A stretch of 64,000 bases of DNA from Setomelanomma holmii (taxonomy: Eukaryota; Ascomycota; Dothideomycetes; Pleosporales; Phaeosphaeriaceae), in assembly GCA_010015745.1 (NCBI GenBank), contig ML978213.1:1-64000 (forward strand). The letters run 5' to 3'. Under the pieces are notes generated by a model. That model was given only the letters and a program-made list of their open reading frames with translations. It made no database searches and had not been told where the DNA came from. This document shows positions 35,147-47,300 of this stretch, in pieces (positions within the stretch are counted from its first letter, which is position 1; the number at the start of each line of letters is the position of its first letter). A program made the position numbers and the translations under genes.

Positions 35147-36469
35147 ATGGCAAGCTCCAGTGGCGCCTACAATCCCGCGCGACCGAAGCGCGCCGGCGAG
35201 CACTTCACGCGAACGCACCATCTGGACGCGGATGAGCCTTCGGCCAAGAAACCACGTTTCGACCCAAGAAATCCCTCCACGCTCGCGCCTGACGCCGACG
35301 ATGAAGAAGACCCTGCCCTCGAAGCTGATACGATAGGGAAAGGCGCGGGCATCAAGCGCAATGCGGTCAATATAGACGGTTACGACTCGGATAGTTCGAC
35401 AGAAAACTTCAATGCGCGCGCAGAAGCCAGAAACAAGAAGGATGAGCTTCCCAAGGATGACGATGATGACGATGATATGTTTGCTGGCGAAGACAAGGAT
35501 GACGACCAAGATGAAGAAATGCGACGAGATCAGGCACAGAAGAAGAAGCTCCGATTCCTAGACGTTGACGAGATTGAGGGTCAGGAAGAGGACAGCAAGG
35601 CTGGAGGACATGTCGCGGCCGACTTCACCAAAGGCCCTGAGGATATCACCGAAGACGTAGAGAGCAGTAGTGAGAGCGGCGACGATGAAGAGCGCGACCG
35701 TGTCGATTCTGATATGGACGAAGAGCTAGGCGCTGGCAGTAAGAAGAAGCATGCACCCAAGCTGGATGCGTTCAACATGCGCGCTGAGCAGGAGGAGGGT
35801 CGCTTTGATGAGGCTGGCAACTTCGTGCGCAAAGCCTACGACCCTGAAGCTGCACAGGACTCTTGGTTGGAAGGAATATCGAAGAAGGATATGATGAAGG
35901 CCAAAGAAGCGCAGGATATGCGAGACGCTGAGCGGAAAGCGCGGGAACGAGCAGAAGATGCCATCATCACCAGCGACGTCCTATCGAACCTCATCATGCG
36001 CCTCGAGGTGGGAGAAACACCCATGGAGGCACTCGTGCGCTACGGCAAGGCTGCGCCAAAGATGAAGGCAAAGAAATGGAGCAGCAAGAAGAAGAATCAA
36101 GCCATGGACGTTGACGCAGACCCGTCGGACGAGGCAGCGGCTACCAAGGCTAAGAAAGCGATCGATACAATTACGGAATGCGCGAGCCGACTTTCGGATC
36201 GAGGGGTGGAGGACATCTACGAGAACACACGCGAAATGCTCATGCGACAGTTCAAGCGTGAGACTGGGGAGGACTGGAAGAATCCGCACCCTGAACTGGT
36301 AGAGTGGGAATTTCACTGGCTCAATGCACCAGAAGGAGACACCAATGGTCCATACGACCAAGCGACAATCCAAGCTTGGGAGCAAGCTGGGCAATTCGCT
36401 GCCGGCGCCGAGTTTCGTCGTGTTGGGGAGACTGAGTGGTCACGCCTGCTCGACTTTGACGATGATTGA
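35147..36469 (+). CDS. LIN1: LIN1/CD2BP2-like GYF-domain splicing protein
   Basis: Intronless, 440 residues. The acidic N-terminal half includes the conserved RKRAGEHFTR-like start (PKRAGEHFTRTHHLD), a poly-Asp run, KKLRFLDVDEIEGQE and DAFNMRAEQEEGRFDEAGNF. This is followed by DSWLEGISKKDM, the CD2BP2/Lin1 signature. The C-terminal GYF domain (about 388-440) reads WEFHWLNAPEGDTNGPYDQATIQAWEQ. The GPY core and the tryptophans are present, while the classic GYF tripeptide reads GQF. Homologues are U5 snRNP assembly factors that bind Pro-rich ligands and Prp6/Dib1 and leave before spliceosome maturation. Nuclear. Confidence 0.9.
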   Translation: MASSSGAYNPARPKRAGEHFTRTHHLDADEPSAKKPRFDPRNPSTLAPDADDEEDPALEADTIGKGAGIKRNAVNIDGYDSDSSTENFNARAEARNKKDELPKDDDDDDDMFAGEDKDDDQDEEMRRDQAQKKKLRFLDVDEIEGQEEDSKAGGHVAADFTKGPEDITEDVESSSESGDDEERDRVDSDMDEELGAGSKKKHAPKLDAFNMRAEQEEGRFDEAGNFVRKAYDPEAAQDSWLEGISKKDMMKAKEAQDMRDAERKARERAEDAIITSDVLSNLIMRLEVGETPMEALVRYGKAAPKMKAKKWSSKKKNQAMDVDADPSDEAAATKAKKAIDTITECASRLSDRGVEDIYENTREMLMRQFKRETGEDWKNPHPELVEWEFHWLNAPEGDTNGPYDQATIQAWEQAGQFAAGAEFRRVGETEWSRLLDFDDD

Positions 36470-37953
36470 ACAAACATGTCGTGGAAGCATACATCACCTT
36501 GATGCTTCCGCTCCTCGCTGCTGCACGACATGCCTGTCACTGCGTGTTTCCGTGGTAGTGATGCCATCCGTCGCGCCACAGGAATTGCTTCAGCACAGCA
36601 TGCCCCTCACTCACATGACCCTCGTGTCCTGCGGCCGCCCGCGCGTAAACGTCGGTCCTCTGTTGCGACCGCTCGGGCGCGGCTGCATTGAACAGACCAC
36701 CGGGTCTGTCATGACGAATGAATGTGTTTGCATGCCGTGCAACTCTCCTGTCGCTCGAGGTGACTCGTTCCGTATGTATGTGCATGCAAGGTGGGAGAGA
36801 GTGTAACGTTGAGATCGAGATGCTGTGTCGAATCTATCCAGGCCGCGTCAACAGAAAGTCCTGAGCCGAAGAAGAATCGCCTCATTTTCTCACTGCGTCT
36901 TGGAACAAAGACGAGCATTTCTTGGCCATCAGCAGGCGCAAATTGACCAAGTAAATCCATCCGTGGCGAGGCGAGTTGGCAGCTGATGCCAGATCAGGTG
37001 CTCTCGTGAGCGTTCGAAGACGAATGCTACCCCACCACCAGACTGCCACCTTTGCATGTACAAGCGCATACAAGTGCGAAGTACTCCAGGAGATGCGTTC
37101 AGATATCAATGGTGATTTATCAAAATCTGCAAAACAAAGCAATTCCTTCCCTCGTGTCGAACATGCCTACTAGATTGTGATTGGCTTCATCCACGTTCTA
37201 GCAGCGCGAGCTACACGTCCGCGCCCCGGGCCGGTGCCGTCTCTTTCCACGATTTGGCTGGGTGTCGCGCCTGATTTGGGCTTCGCCTTGATTCCCACCA
37301 AAGGTCTGTGAGCCACGTTGCCGGTATTGTACTTCTCGGAACTCTGAAGGTGTACACCGCCCTGTCAACCACGGTCACACCGGCTGCGCTGGTTAACAGC
37401 GCTGGATGACACAGGCGTAGGCCCTGGTGGGATCACGTAGCTTTGTAGCTTTTAGTACCTTTGTAGCCAGCACCTGCATGGGATGCGCTCGAGGCGTTTA
37501 TTGGAGGGAGCGCACGAGGCCAGTGAAGCCCCTCGCGGCATCCCCAAATGAGACCTGCGTGACTCCGCTCGCTCTTGTACGCTCGTCGCTGACCCGTCGT
37601 CCTTCAGGAACTAGTATTGCACTTTTGTGGTTTTCTTGCAATATATTGCTGCTGTTGTTAGGCACGCCCCTCTGACGTCCTGGCTAGTGTCTCCACCCAA
37701 GAAAGGAGCGTATTAGCCAATCCTCCACCAAAAACATCCGCGCTGCTTGCGAAGTCATTTCACGCCGCCCCTATTTCCATCTCCCGCGACGCGACTCGGA
37801 CGCGAACACCTAACGAGTTTCCATACATAGCTGTCTTGCGCGGTGTCCTGGCTCGCCGCAAATGTTCTGACTGACGACCAAATCCTGCCTCGCATCGATT
37901 TTCTCTCGGGCCCCTTCCCTCCTCACACCTCCACCACACACACCTCCAGCAAC
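36470..37953. other. 1.5-kb intergenic / long 5' leader
   Basis: No supportable gene. Short frames on both strands (for example 37427-37675) have no family signature. The part next to 37954 is pyrimidine-rich with CACACCTCCACC-type tracts and probably serves as promoter and 5' UTR of the RRM-R3H gene. Confidence 0.45.
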
Positions 37954-39811
37954 ATGTACGGGGCCTACGACCAGTCGAGGTCGCCTGGCTCGAACCGCAA
38001 CCAGCCACAGCCCGGCACACTGCATCGCATGTCCTCTCGCCAGTTCGATGCCTACCAGAATAGCAACATGTACTCTGCCGCCGACGACCACGCACGGAGC
38101 TATGAACAACAGCCACGCAGCTACGATCGCTTGAATGCCACCGTCCACGGCGGCGGCTATGGTTATGATATGGGTGCACCGGCGGGATGGAACTCAAATG
38201 CCTTCTCCCAGAACGGCTTGGGATCGCTTGGAGGTGCTGCTGCTGCGCGGATGAAGTCGCAGCAACGAGGACGCAGCACCCTACCATCGGTAAGACACTT
38301 CTCGGCGACAAGCAGATGCAGCGCTGACATATGCACTCGTAGGGGTGGATGGACCAGCCTCCTCAGGGTCTGCCCAGCTTTGCTCTGCCCAACATGAACA
38401 GCGGCAACAGCTCTATGCTGAACCCCAGCTACGGCCAGGACGTCGACGAAGAGCTCATACCTACTGCTATCGTCATCAAGAACATTCCCTTTGCTGTGAA
38501 GAAGGAGCAGCTTGTGCAGCTCATGACGGACCTGCGCCTCCCGCTGCCCTATGCCTTCAATTACCATTTCGACAACGGAGTTTTTCGAGGGCTGGCCTTC
38601 GCAAACTTCACGACTGCCGATGAGACTGCTGCGGTCATCGACTCGATGAACCATTTCGAGCTGAATGGCAGGAAGCTCCGAGTCGAGTATAAGAAAATGC
38701 TGCCTCTTGCCGAACGCGAGCGGATCGAGCGCGAGAAGCGTGAACGGCGAGGACAACTAGAAGAGCAACATCGCCCACTCGGCGGCAATCTTCAATCCCA
38801 GCCTTCCTTTGGTTCTCTGGCTTCCCATATGCCACCTGCGTCGCCCTCGCCTGTTTCTGGCATGCGAGGTGCCCCGAAGATTGGTAAGCTCCTTTCACTC
38901 TGCTCGAGAAAGAGCCCCGCTGACGCATCTCAGATGTCGATCTCAACGATCCTCAGGTCTTGCAGTTCTACTCTCAGCTGCTTCTATTCAAGGAGTCTCC
39001 CGAACGTGACAGCATGACGTTCCCTTCCACCCTGGCCCCCCCTCAGCGCCGCATCATTCATACCTTGGCCCATCAGCTCGCGCTCGCCCACGTGTCTAAG
39101 GGAACTGGCGAACAGCGACAGGTGCACATTTTCAAGGTCCATGACAACCAAGGCCTGAGTCCGCCAATGCCGCAGATGCCCACCAACCACGCGACCGAGC
39201 AGCCTCGCCGCAACCTGAACCGTGCTGCAACCACGGACTTCAGTGATGTCCGCGCTGAAGGTGGATTCTATAGCCCTTTTGGTCGCCAGACATCGGGCCT
39301 TCTTGGCTTCCCTGATTCTCCAGGTGGCTTGAACGCAGTGCCTAATTTGCGAGGCGCCAAGTCTTACGCTGACCTTCGATCATATACACCTTCACCAGCC
39401 CCTTCGACTGCCAGTCACCCTGTGGGTCGTCCAGGTGGTGTGTCTCTCGAAGGCCTTGGCTTCAGCGGCACTTCCACAAATCCAAACGGAACACCCACTG
39501 CAGCCTCTATGGCTCAGCGAAATGAAGACATGCTTGAACGAGAAATGTCACGCATGCAACTCAGCTCAGGCTTTGGACAGCAGAGCAGCCCCCGCGCGCT
39601 GCGACAGATGACCTCCTGGGAAAACCCTGGTCCCATTGGTGGTCACCGCTCTTTCAGCAGCGCTTATGATGATCGCCCGTCGAGACAACCTCGCGGACCA
39701 CTTCCAGAACGAGGACAGGGCTTCAGCCGCCCACGACCGAATGGCCACCAGAACCGTGGCAGTGACGAACTCTCCTCGCAGTCCAACGTCGAAATCCTTG
39801 TAAACCAATGA
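37954..39811 (+). CDS. RRM-R3H RNA-binding protein (Pin4/Cip2-like)
   Basis: Three exons (37954-38289, 38343-38883, 38934-39811) join in frame to 584 residues. A Gln/Ser/Tyr-rich N-terminus precedes an RRM at about 153-232 (TAIVIKNIPFAVKKEQL as RNP2, RGLAFANF as RNP1, ELNGRKLRVEYKK). A charged helix (ERERIEREKRERRGQLEEQ) and an R3H domain at about 300-365 (DPQVLQFYSQLLLFKES, RRIIHTLAHQLALAHVSKG) follow. The C-terminal part is low-complexity, with Ser-Pro sites. RRM followed by R3H is the order of S. pombe Cip1/Cip2 and yeast Pin4, which act in mRNA stability in stress and cell-cycle control. Which of these is orthologous is not decided here. Confidence 0.87.
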
Positions 39812-41623
39812 GCATCATTGACCACTTGACGCATTTGTTGTATTGCCACTCATTTCGAGCAACATCTGCGAGGAAACCCTCCGACGACAGATGACGAACC
39901 TCACGGCCTTTAGCGAAGTCTGGCCCCAATTTAGGATTGACTTTACGATGCATACGAAGAATGATGCTACGACGGTAGAGACTACACATCCATATGAGGC
40001 ACGCGCCTCCAGATCTCGCATTTTGATTTGGGTACCGAAAAGCATTTTATGAACATATCGAATACCTCTTTAGCTTGGAATGTTTTGTTTTCACTGTTTC
40101 ATGTTGTAATCAGTTCAGGGGGACGCTGCAATTTGCATTGGCTTGGATACCATTCGATTCGTTTATTTCCACAGTGGTCTTTCGTGCTTGGACAGCTACG
40201 TCTCGGTAACACGACCTGTGCTTGTATTCCGATCGCGGCCTCGACTCGATTATTCACGGCTCGTCAACGCGAAGTCCTTCAGGTCAGGCTCATGGCTACA
40301 TTTGGACGGCTTCCAAAGCACCTACACCACTTTTTACACTCAAAACAACAAAGACAAAGAGAGAACTGCACAGCATGGTTGAGGCCAAGGTCGACGCATT
40401 CCGGATTCTGAGCATAGATCATTCGCTATGAAAGGATCTTACTGAGACCGCCGACGCAGTTCGCTGTAGCTACCAGCGTGGTCTATATGCTCATCAGCGT
40501 CAAGATCTCGCTATGGAGCTCTGTCATGGCATCCTTGTGGTTAGCCTCTGCGTTCTTGTTAATTTTCCTCGATCTTTTCATGTGCTTTTTATATATTTGG
40601 GATTGGCTTGGAAGGAGGTGGGGTCGGGTATGGTATGCTTCGTTGTCAGTATGTATTGTAATCTGCGCTTAATACATGAGGTACCGCTTGGTATCGTATC
40701 AATATGAGCTCCGCCTTCGAAATGCTGCTGCAGCCCGTTACTGCTCACAAACATTGAAAGGCTCAGCGCAGTGATCAAGTTACGAAAACGTGAAATGACA
40801 TGGCCTTCCGATTTTGCATATGAGACCCACTGTGCAGTCTGGACCATGCCTGGTCTGGCATCGTAGGCTGATCGTCTGGTGGCGATGGACGGAAGCCGGA
40901 TTGGGTGACATGTGCAAGGGCAGGCGCGAGTCATGCTAGAACAGGTTCGGTGAGCTAAGCGGCCGGCGAAATCGCGGGACTTTGCGGTGAACTCATCGTT
41001 CGGGCATCGTTGCGACATCTTGCACGTTGAACATCTGCCTTTATGACGCCCTTTTATGCTATCGCGATCCTCTCCCACACCTTCGCGCGGCAGAATTCAT
41101 AGTGCCGCGCACCGAATCGCTCATTGACTCATCTAGGCGCTAACGACTTCAACAAGAAAGAGCCTCACTTCATCCACCTCTCCAAGCACCACAGTTCTCT
41201 TGTCCGCCAACTCCGCATCACCACCATTCTCCACTCGACCGTACCCTTCCAGAACGTCCTTCTGAAACACTCGTAATTGCGCTTCTGGATCATCTGGCGA
41301 AATTCTTTGTGCGAGTCAAGGCCTGTTTGGAAGCAATCGCGGCGTAGTTTTACCGAACCTGCGACAACAAGACAACAAGCCAAAACGACCGCGTACATAT
41401 TCGCCATCAGCCTGCCCCGCTTAGAGGGATCCGTACTCGTGCAAATATTGCTTGAAGCGCCCATCCGATCCTTCCTGCAATCGCGAGCAGGCACACGCGA
41501 CAAGGCTGTAACGGCAGTAAAAGAAGAAGGAGCATCGAAGAGTCGACATTGTGAACCGGATACGTGCAGCGGTATACGTCAACAACCTTTTCTCGAGTAG
41601 CGTGATATCACGAGCGGCACAAC
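39812..41623. other. 1.8-kb intergenic region upstream of HSF1
   Basis: No gene is confidently seen. A minus-strand frame ending at 41165, with a Met at 41408, encodes about 80 residues with a hydrophobic N-terminus (MANMYAVVLACCLVVAGSV) and a basic helical rest. It could be a small secreted or membrane protein, but nothing identifies it, and it lies where the HSF1 promoter or 5' UTR should be. Confidence 0.4.
41247..41259 (+). promoter_or_regulatory. Candidate heat-shock element upstream of HSF1
   Basis: TTCCAGAACGTCC has two perfect inverted HSE pentamers (nTTCn, nGAAn) and a third with one mismatch (TCC for TTC), in correct 5-nt phase, about 365 bases before the HSF1 start. Could reflect autoregulation. 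A short motif like this can occur by chance. Confidence 0.3.
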
Positions 41624-44023
41624 ATGGCGTCTCGCAAGCGACGCGCACCGGGCGCATCACCACAGGTGCCATTACAGACATACCAGCAGGACACGACGAT
41701 ACCGACCGAGCAGTACATGAACTGGAATGATGCCGCCATCGACACGAACATGAATGCTTTCAACGACCCCACACTGTACGATTACGGCAATAGCCCAATA
41801 GGCGGACACAACCGGGTGGTATCATTGGACGGCATGGACAACAGCACAGATATGAATACCGGGCAACTGGTGAGGCGCAACCAAAACCAACAGCTTGCCC
41901 CGCGACGAGGGCAGTGGGATGGGTTTCCGAGTCCAACGCAGCAGCAGTGGGATCACGTTGAGGATGAAGAAGAGTTGGAACAGAAGGCCGCGCTGGCTAA
42001 GAAGGACGCACAAACGAAGAGGAAGCAGATCCCGCCATTTGTGCAAAAGCTGAGCAGGTGAGTTGAACTGTGCTTCAATACTCTGGCTTATTGACTTTCG
42101 CAATCTCTTCGCGGGGTGTGCAATGAGGTCAAAATATTATCGATTGACAAGCTTGCGCGCTCATGGTGAGGTAATAGCTAACAATCTTGCAGTTTTCTGG
42201 ACAACAACAAGAACGAGAATCTTATTCGCTGGTCGGACGATGGCAACTCGTTCATAGTTTTAGACGAGGACGAGTTTGCGCGAACTCTCATCCCCGAGCT
42301 CTTCAAACACAACAACTACGCCTCGTTCGTCCGGCAACTGAACATGTACGGATTCCACAAAAAGGTCGGCCTGTCGGACAATAGCATGAAAGCGAGTGAG
42401 ACCAAGGCGAAAGCCCCGAGCGAGTACTTCAACAAGTACTTCAAGCGTGGGCGGCCGGAACTTTTGTGGTTAATACAAAAACCCAAAAACCCAACCACTG
42501 GTCCGAAACGAAAACGAGAAGAAGATGGGAAGGGTGATAGTGACGAGGATCGCAAGTACATGCAAGACTCAGGAGGTGGAGGCTATGTGGAAGAGCTCGC
42601 AGTCCGAAACAACGACCAGATGGCCATGATTCCTCGTTCGGAGTACAACAGCTTACGAGTGGAAGTCCGACAATTACAAGAACAGCAGAAACTCATATCG
42701 AATGTATTGAACCAGATCAAGCGGCAGAACGAAGAGCTCTACTCGCGGGCGACATCGTTCCAAGCGCTGCATGATCGGCACGAGAACTCGATTAACGCCA
42801 TCCTGACCTTCTTGGCTACATTCTACAACCGGAGCTTGGAGGGTAATGCGAACGGTATGAACCTGTCCGACATGTTTCCTGCTGCACGTCAACAGCCTCA
42901 CGGTAATGTCGTGGACGTTGACGACTTCAATCCTACCGAAATGGCCATGAACAAGTCCCCGCAGCTGCAACGAAATAAGCGGCCTCTTGCACTTCTTCCT
43001 GCCCCACCCGTTGCTGCTCAAGACCTTCTCTCAACGACAGGCGGTCGCGCAACGACTATGAGTCCCATCACCCGGCCAACACCAAGCCCAATCACAAGGC
43101 CAGGAAGCAGACAGCAATCAGTATTCAAACCTGCGATACCGCAGAATCGACAGCAGTCTGCCGTCAACACACCGCTGGGCAGAGATTCTTCGTCTGTTCC
43201 ACTCAAGGTCGAATCACCATCAAATCTAACGCCACTTCCCGAAAATGATGCAGTCATGTCTGCTATCCAGAACGCCAACGCTAATGCTGGATCAACAAGT
43301 CAAGCACCGCAATTCGACTTCCCCGCCGCACTCTCCGACTACCAGAACCAAAACGGCAATGTGCCTCTCACGACTCAAGAACGCAACAACGTTCTCTCTA
43401 TGATGGCCGGCGACTCTGCCGCATCAACCACCAACAACGCCCTCACCAACCCCAATCCCCCCGAAATGCAGCGTCTCATGGCCGACCTCAACCAATACCA
43501 AGCCACCCAGAAACAGCTCGAAATCCTGCAGCAAATGTCCGATGAGCAAAACTCGCGGGTGCAAAGTCTCCAGGAACGTCTCCAGCCTCTTAGTCCGAGC
43601 GGACAGATCCCGGGCCTAAACGATGATGAGTACTTTGGCCACTCCGGCGGACTAGGCGATCCAGGCCAATACGATCTCGATCTCGATTCTTTTGTTCAGG
43701 ATCAGGATTTTTTCCCTGATAACACCAACACCTCCACCAACATGAACTTGAGCAACAGCACACACGATGCATCGGGCCTACCGGATTTCAATTTCGAGAA
43801 TCCGACGCCGGATCTCAACGGTGGCGGTGCTTTCGATGGTACCAGTGCCGATGCGTTTAATTTCGGCACCGATGCGCAGCATCTAGGTGTCGATGGGGAT
43901 GGGGGGTTTAATGATGAGAGGAGGGTTGAGAGTGTTAGCAGCAATGCGACGAGTCCGGCGGCCACGGTGGAGGAGGTTGAGGATGAGAGTAGGCGGAGGA
44001 GTCAGAAGAGGAGGAAGAAATGA
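41624..44023 (+). CDS. HSF1: Heat shock transcription factor
   Basis: Exons 41624-42057 and 42193-44023 join in phase 2 (intron 135 nt) to 754 residues. The HSF DNA-binding domain spans about 135-245: PPFVQKLSSFLDN is created by the splice, then IRWSDDGNSFIVLDEDEFA and the recognition helix HNNYASFVRQLNMYGFHK. The wing and HSF_DNA-bind end (SEYFNKYFKRGRPELLWLI) follow. A coiled-coil trimerisation region lies at about 295-360 (YNSLRVEVRQLQEQQKLISN, NEELYSRATSFQALHDRHEN). The long Gln/Asn/Pro-rich C-terminus with DDEYFGHSGG and acidic patches is a likely activation domain, and the end is basic (RRRSQKRRKK). It matches fungal Hsf1 rather than Skn7 (no receiver domain) or Sfl1. Confidence 0.9.
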
Positions 44024-44376
44024 GTGGAGTGGGTGGTAGTTGCGGAAGGGGTGATTGTGAATAAGACTGAAGTGTCATGTGTATGGCATGGTATGGGGCG
44101 TACAAATTACGAAGTCATGATAGCGGCGACGCGATGCGATGCGAGGAGTTGGTGGTGGAGTTTTGAACACTACTTACTTACCTGACTAGCAAGATGCTCG
44201 CGCAAGATACTAGATACCCATTTTCTCACCGAATACTCTGTACATGTGTGCTACGTGTATGGTGTTCTTGATCTTCTTCCCAGTCTATTCAGGTATCTAC
44301 ATATCTACATATCAACACAATCTCCCCCCTCATACCGTCACCACAACCCCAGCACCTCACCTCACCCCACTCCTCC
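44024..44376. other. Convergent 3' flanks of HSF1 and the P5B ATPase
   Basis: 353 bases between two stop codons facing each other. Nothing recognised beyond transcript ends. Confidence 0.5.
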
Positions 44377-47300
44377 CTAAATCCTCATCCCCTCCAAAAT
44401 GACCTTATACGCCTTCCTCTCCTTCCTCCACCTCGGATTGACCCGCACCTTCAGCACGCCAATCCACTTCGCCAGCCCGGGAAACAAAAACCTCTCACAC
44501 ACATATGCCGCCGCGAAATTGCCCAATCCGAGCGCCAAGATGAACACCTTGAACGGTACATCCAGATACGTAAGCTCCATCCAGCGCATGACCGCGTCGC
44601 TCGGGTCGAAGAGCATATACGCCGTAATCGCCAGTGTGACGAATATGGTGGTGATGAATGGGAGGTTCCGGGCCATGGGTTCGCGGTATGGTTTCCCGAC
44701 GCTGAGAACCACGGCGGAGAGGATGTATTGGAAACAGGACACTAGAAACAGCGCTGTATTCTGGCTGTTTAGGGAATTCGAATGGTCTTTGTCGATCACG
44801 GGTGGGAGATACCAGTCCTGTTTCTGCACAAAGGTCCATGCGATGGCTTGAATGAGGATGCAGAAGACCATTTGGCCGAGGAGCGGAGTTAGGACTTTTC
44901 TGCTAACGAGGTTTGCGGTGGGGCGTTTGCGGGATAAGGTTGGGTAGGCGCCGCTCCAGCCCATGAAGATTGCGATGGGGAGGATGAGAAGTAGGTCGAT
45001 GAAGAGGAATTGGAAGTCTCCCAGATTACTAGCGCTGGCGTAGAGGAAACTGACAGAGCAGAATTGGATGGCTGAGTAGAGCGACATGTACTTGAAGCAG
45101 GAGAAGCTGGTCACGAGGGCGGCGCGGCCTTCTTTGATGACTTGGGGGACGCATGAGATGTCGAATTGGCGCGAGGTGAAGGGTGCCGCGACGGATGCTT
45201 CGGCTTCCGAAAGGGAGATGCCTACGTCGGCGGCTTTGAGGGCGCCGCAGTCGTTGGCGCCGTCGCCGCAGAAACCGCAGCAGTAGTCGATGGATTGGAG
45301 CTTTTCGACGAGTTCGTGCTTTTCGTCTGGGGACATGCGCGCGAAGACTTGGCCACACACGAGCATTTCGCGAAGCACGGATTCAGCGGCAAAGTCGATG
45401 ATCCAGCGGAAGACGTCGCCGCTTACTGCTAGGCTGTAGTTACGGAGGTTGGAGATATCGTAGGGTAGCGATACGTCAGCTTCTGGCGGGGGCGGAAGAG
45501 GCTTCAGTGTGTTTTCGTCGAGCTTGAACACCGGATCATCAACAGACTCCCAAGAGAGGCGTGAGAGTGCAGTGCGCGAGTCTCCCTCCACAAAATGTGG
45601 CACGAAGCAATGAGCAGTCTTGTTGATGAGACCGCACTCGCGAGCGACGCTGATAGCCGTAAGGATGTTGTCGCCGGTGCACATGACCTTGCGGATATTG
45701 GCGCGCTCCAGCTCTTCGATAACACCAGCGGTGGTAGATTTGAGCTTGTTCTCGAAGATGATGAAGCCGACAAAGTCGAGCTGGCTTTCAGCCTCGTCAC
45801 GCTTCATTTTCTGTACTTTGAGCCAGTTGAGTTTGGTAATCGTCTTTGTCGCACATGCGATGACACGGAACCCGCGGTGGGTGTAGAAAGCCAGCAGCTC
45901 CTCGTAATCCGTAGGGAAAGTTTCCGGCCGGCAGATGTCCTTCATTACTTCAGGCGCGCCCTTGACATAGACTGATCCGCTCTTCGATCCAAATTGCCGT
46001 ACTACGACGCTTGCCCGTCGAAGCTGAGAGACGAATTCGAATGACTTCAGTATACCTAATTCAATGGGTTTCCTATTCGTGTCGTCTTCATCATCCAGAT
46101 CATATTCGCGACCTGGAGGTGGCCTGGCAACAGACGGTGAGAGCTTCTGCTCAGGATCATCCTCGTTGTTCCCGGACTTCTGCTCTCCTTCCTCATAACT
46201 CCAACCAGTGAAGTCGAACATCTTCACATCCAGCGGATCGCCCACTAGCTCATCGTCAATTTTGCGAAGCGAGTGACAGGTGGCCATGGTATACAGGATC
46301 GTCTTGTGAGCCACATATTCCACTGTCGGGTCGCGATCGTGTTGCGAGCCGGGAAGAATATCAAAAGCCTCGGGAAGGAGTTCACTAAATCTGTTCCTGG
46401 GCCGCTCGACCACACGAACACCCAGCACATCTAAGCCTTCTTCAGTAAGTGTACCAGTCTTGTCAAAGCACACAACATCGAGCTTTCCACCAACATTGAC
46501 TCGTTGTGGGCTGATGCAGAAGATCTGCTTCTGCTTGAGTCGAGACAGAGCGAAGCTTGTTCCGATAGTGAGTGTAGCAGGTAGGGCTGGTGGTACAACG
46601 ATGGTGATTAGATCGAGAGCACGCACGACGATGAGATGCCATGCAAGACCGAGATGTACAAAGTTGATGAAGGACGCAACAAAGCCAATCATAGCAATGA
46701 ATGCCATGACCGAGATGTATCGGAAAGAGTCGCGGTAGAACTTGAACCCTGAGGGTTTGGGAAAGAGCATCGAGCGAACCAGTGCACCCTTTGTCGTGTT
46801 GAAGCCCGTCCGCACAACCATTGCAAGAGCAGCTGCCTCATCGTCAACGTGGTCTTCATGCGGCCTGCGGGCGCGTATGATCTTGGTGCCGCTGAAGAGC
46901 ATGTGTCGGGCGACCTCAGGATGAACAGCCGACGCACTAAGGTCGAGACAGTCCAGTGAAGCGTTTGTCATGGGAATCTTGGAGACTGGGATAGACTCGC
47001 CCGTCAGCATGCTCTCGTTGACGATGCAGTCCCCAGAGAGCAAAAGACTGTCGCAAGGAAATTGGGCAAGTGCTGGATCTGTGACCTCGTAGACGTCTCC
47101 TGGTACCAATTCGGATGAGTCGACGTGGGTCCAGAACCCGCTGCGTAGCACTCGGACTTCGCAATCAAAGCGTGACACTTCCTTCAACCTCTTCATCGTG
47201 GCCTTGGTCTCAACGAGGGTTGTGACGATACTGACAGCGGAGATAATGAAGATGGCGCAAGCATAGTAATAGTACTCGTCCATGGACCAGAGGATGAGAC

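Noticed and set aside
40578..41078. 166-codon minus-strand frame
   Set aside because: Composition and motif content are not protein-like, no splice partner, and no recognisable domain.
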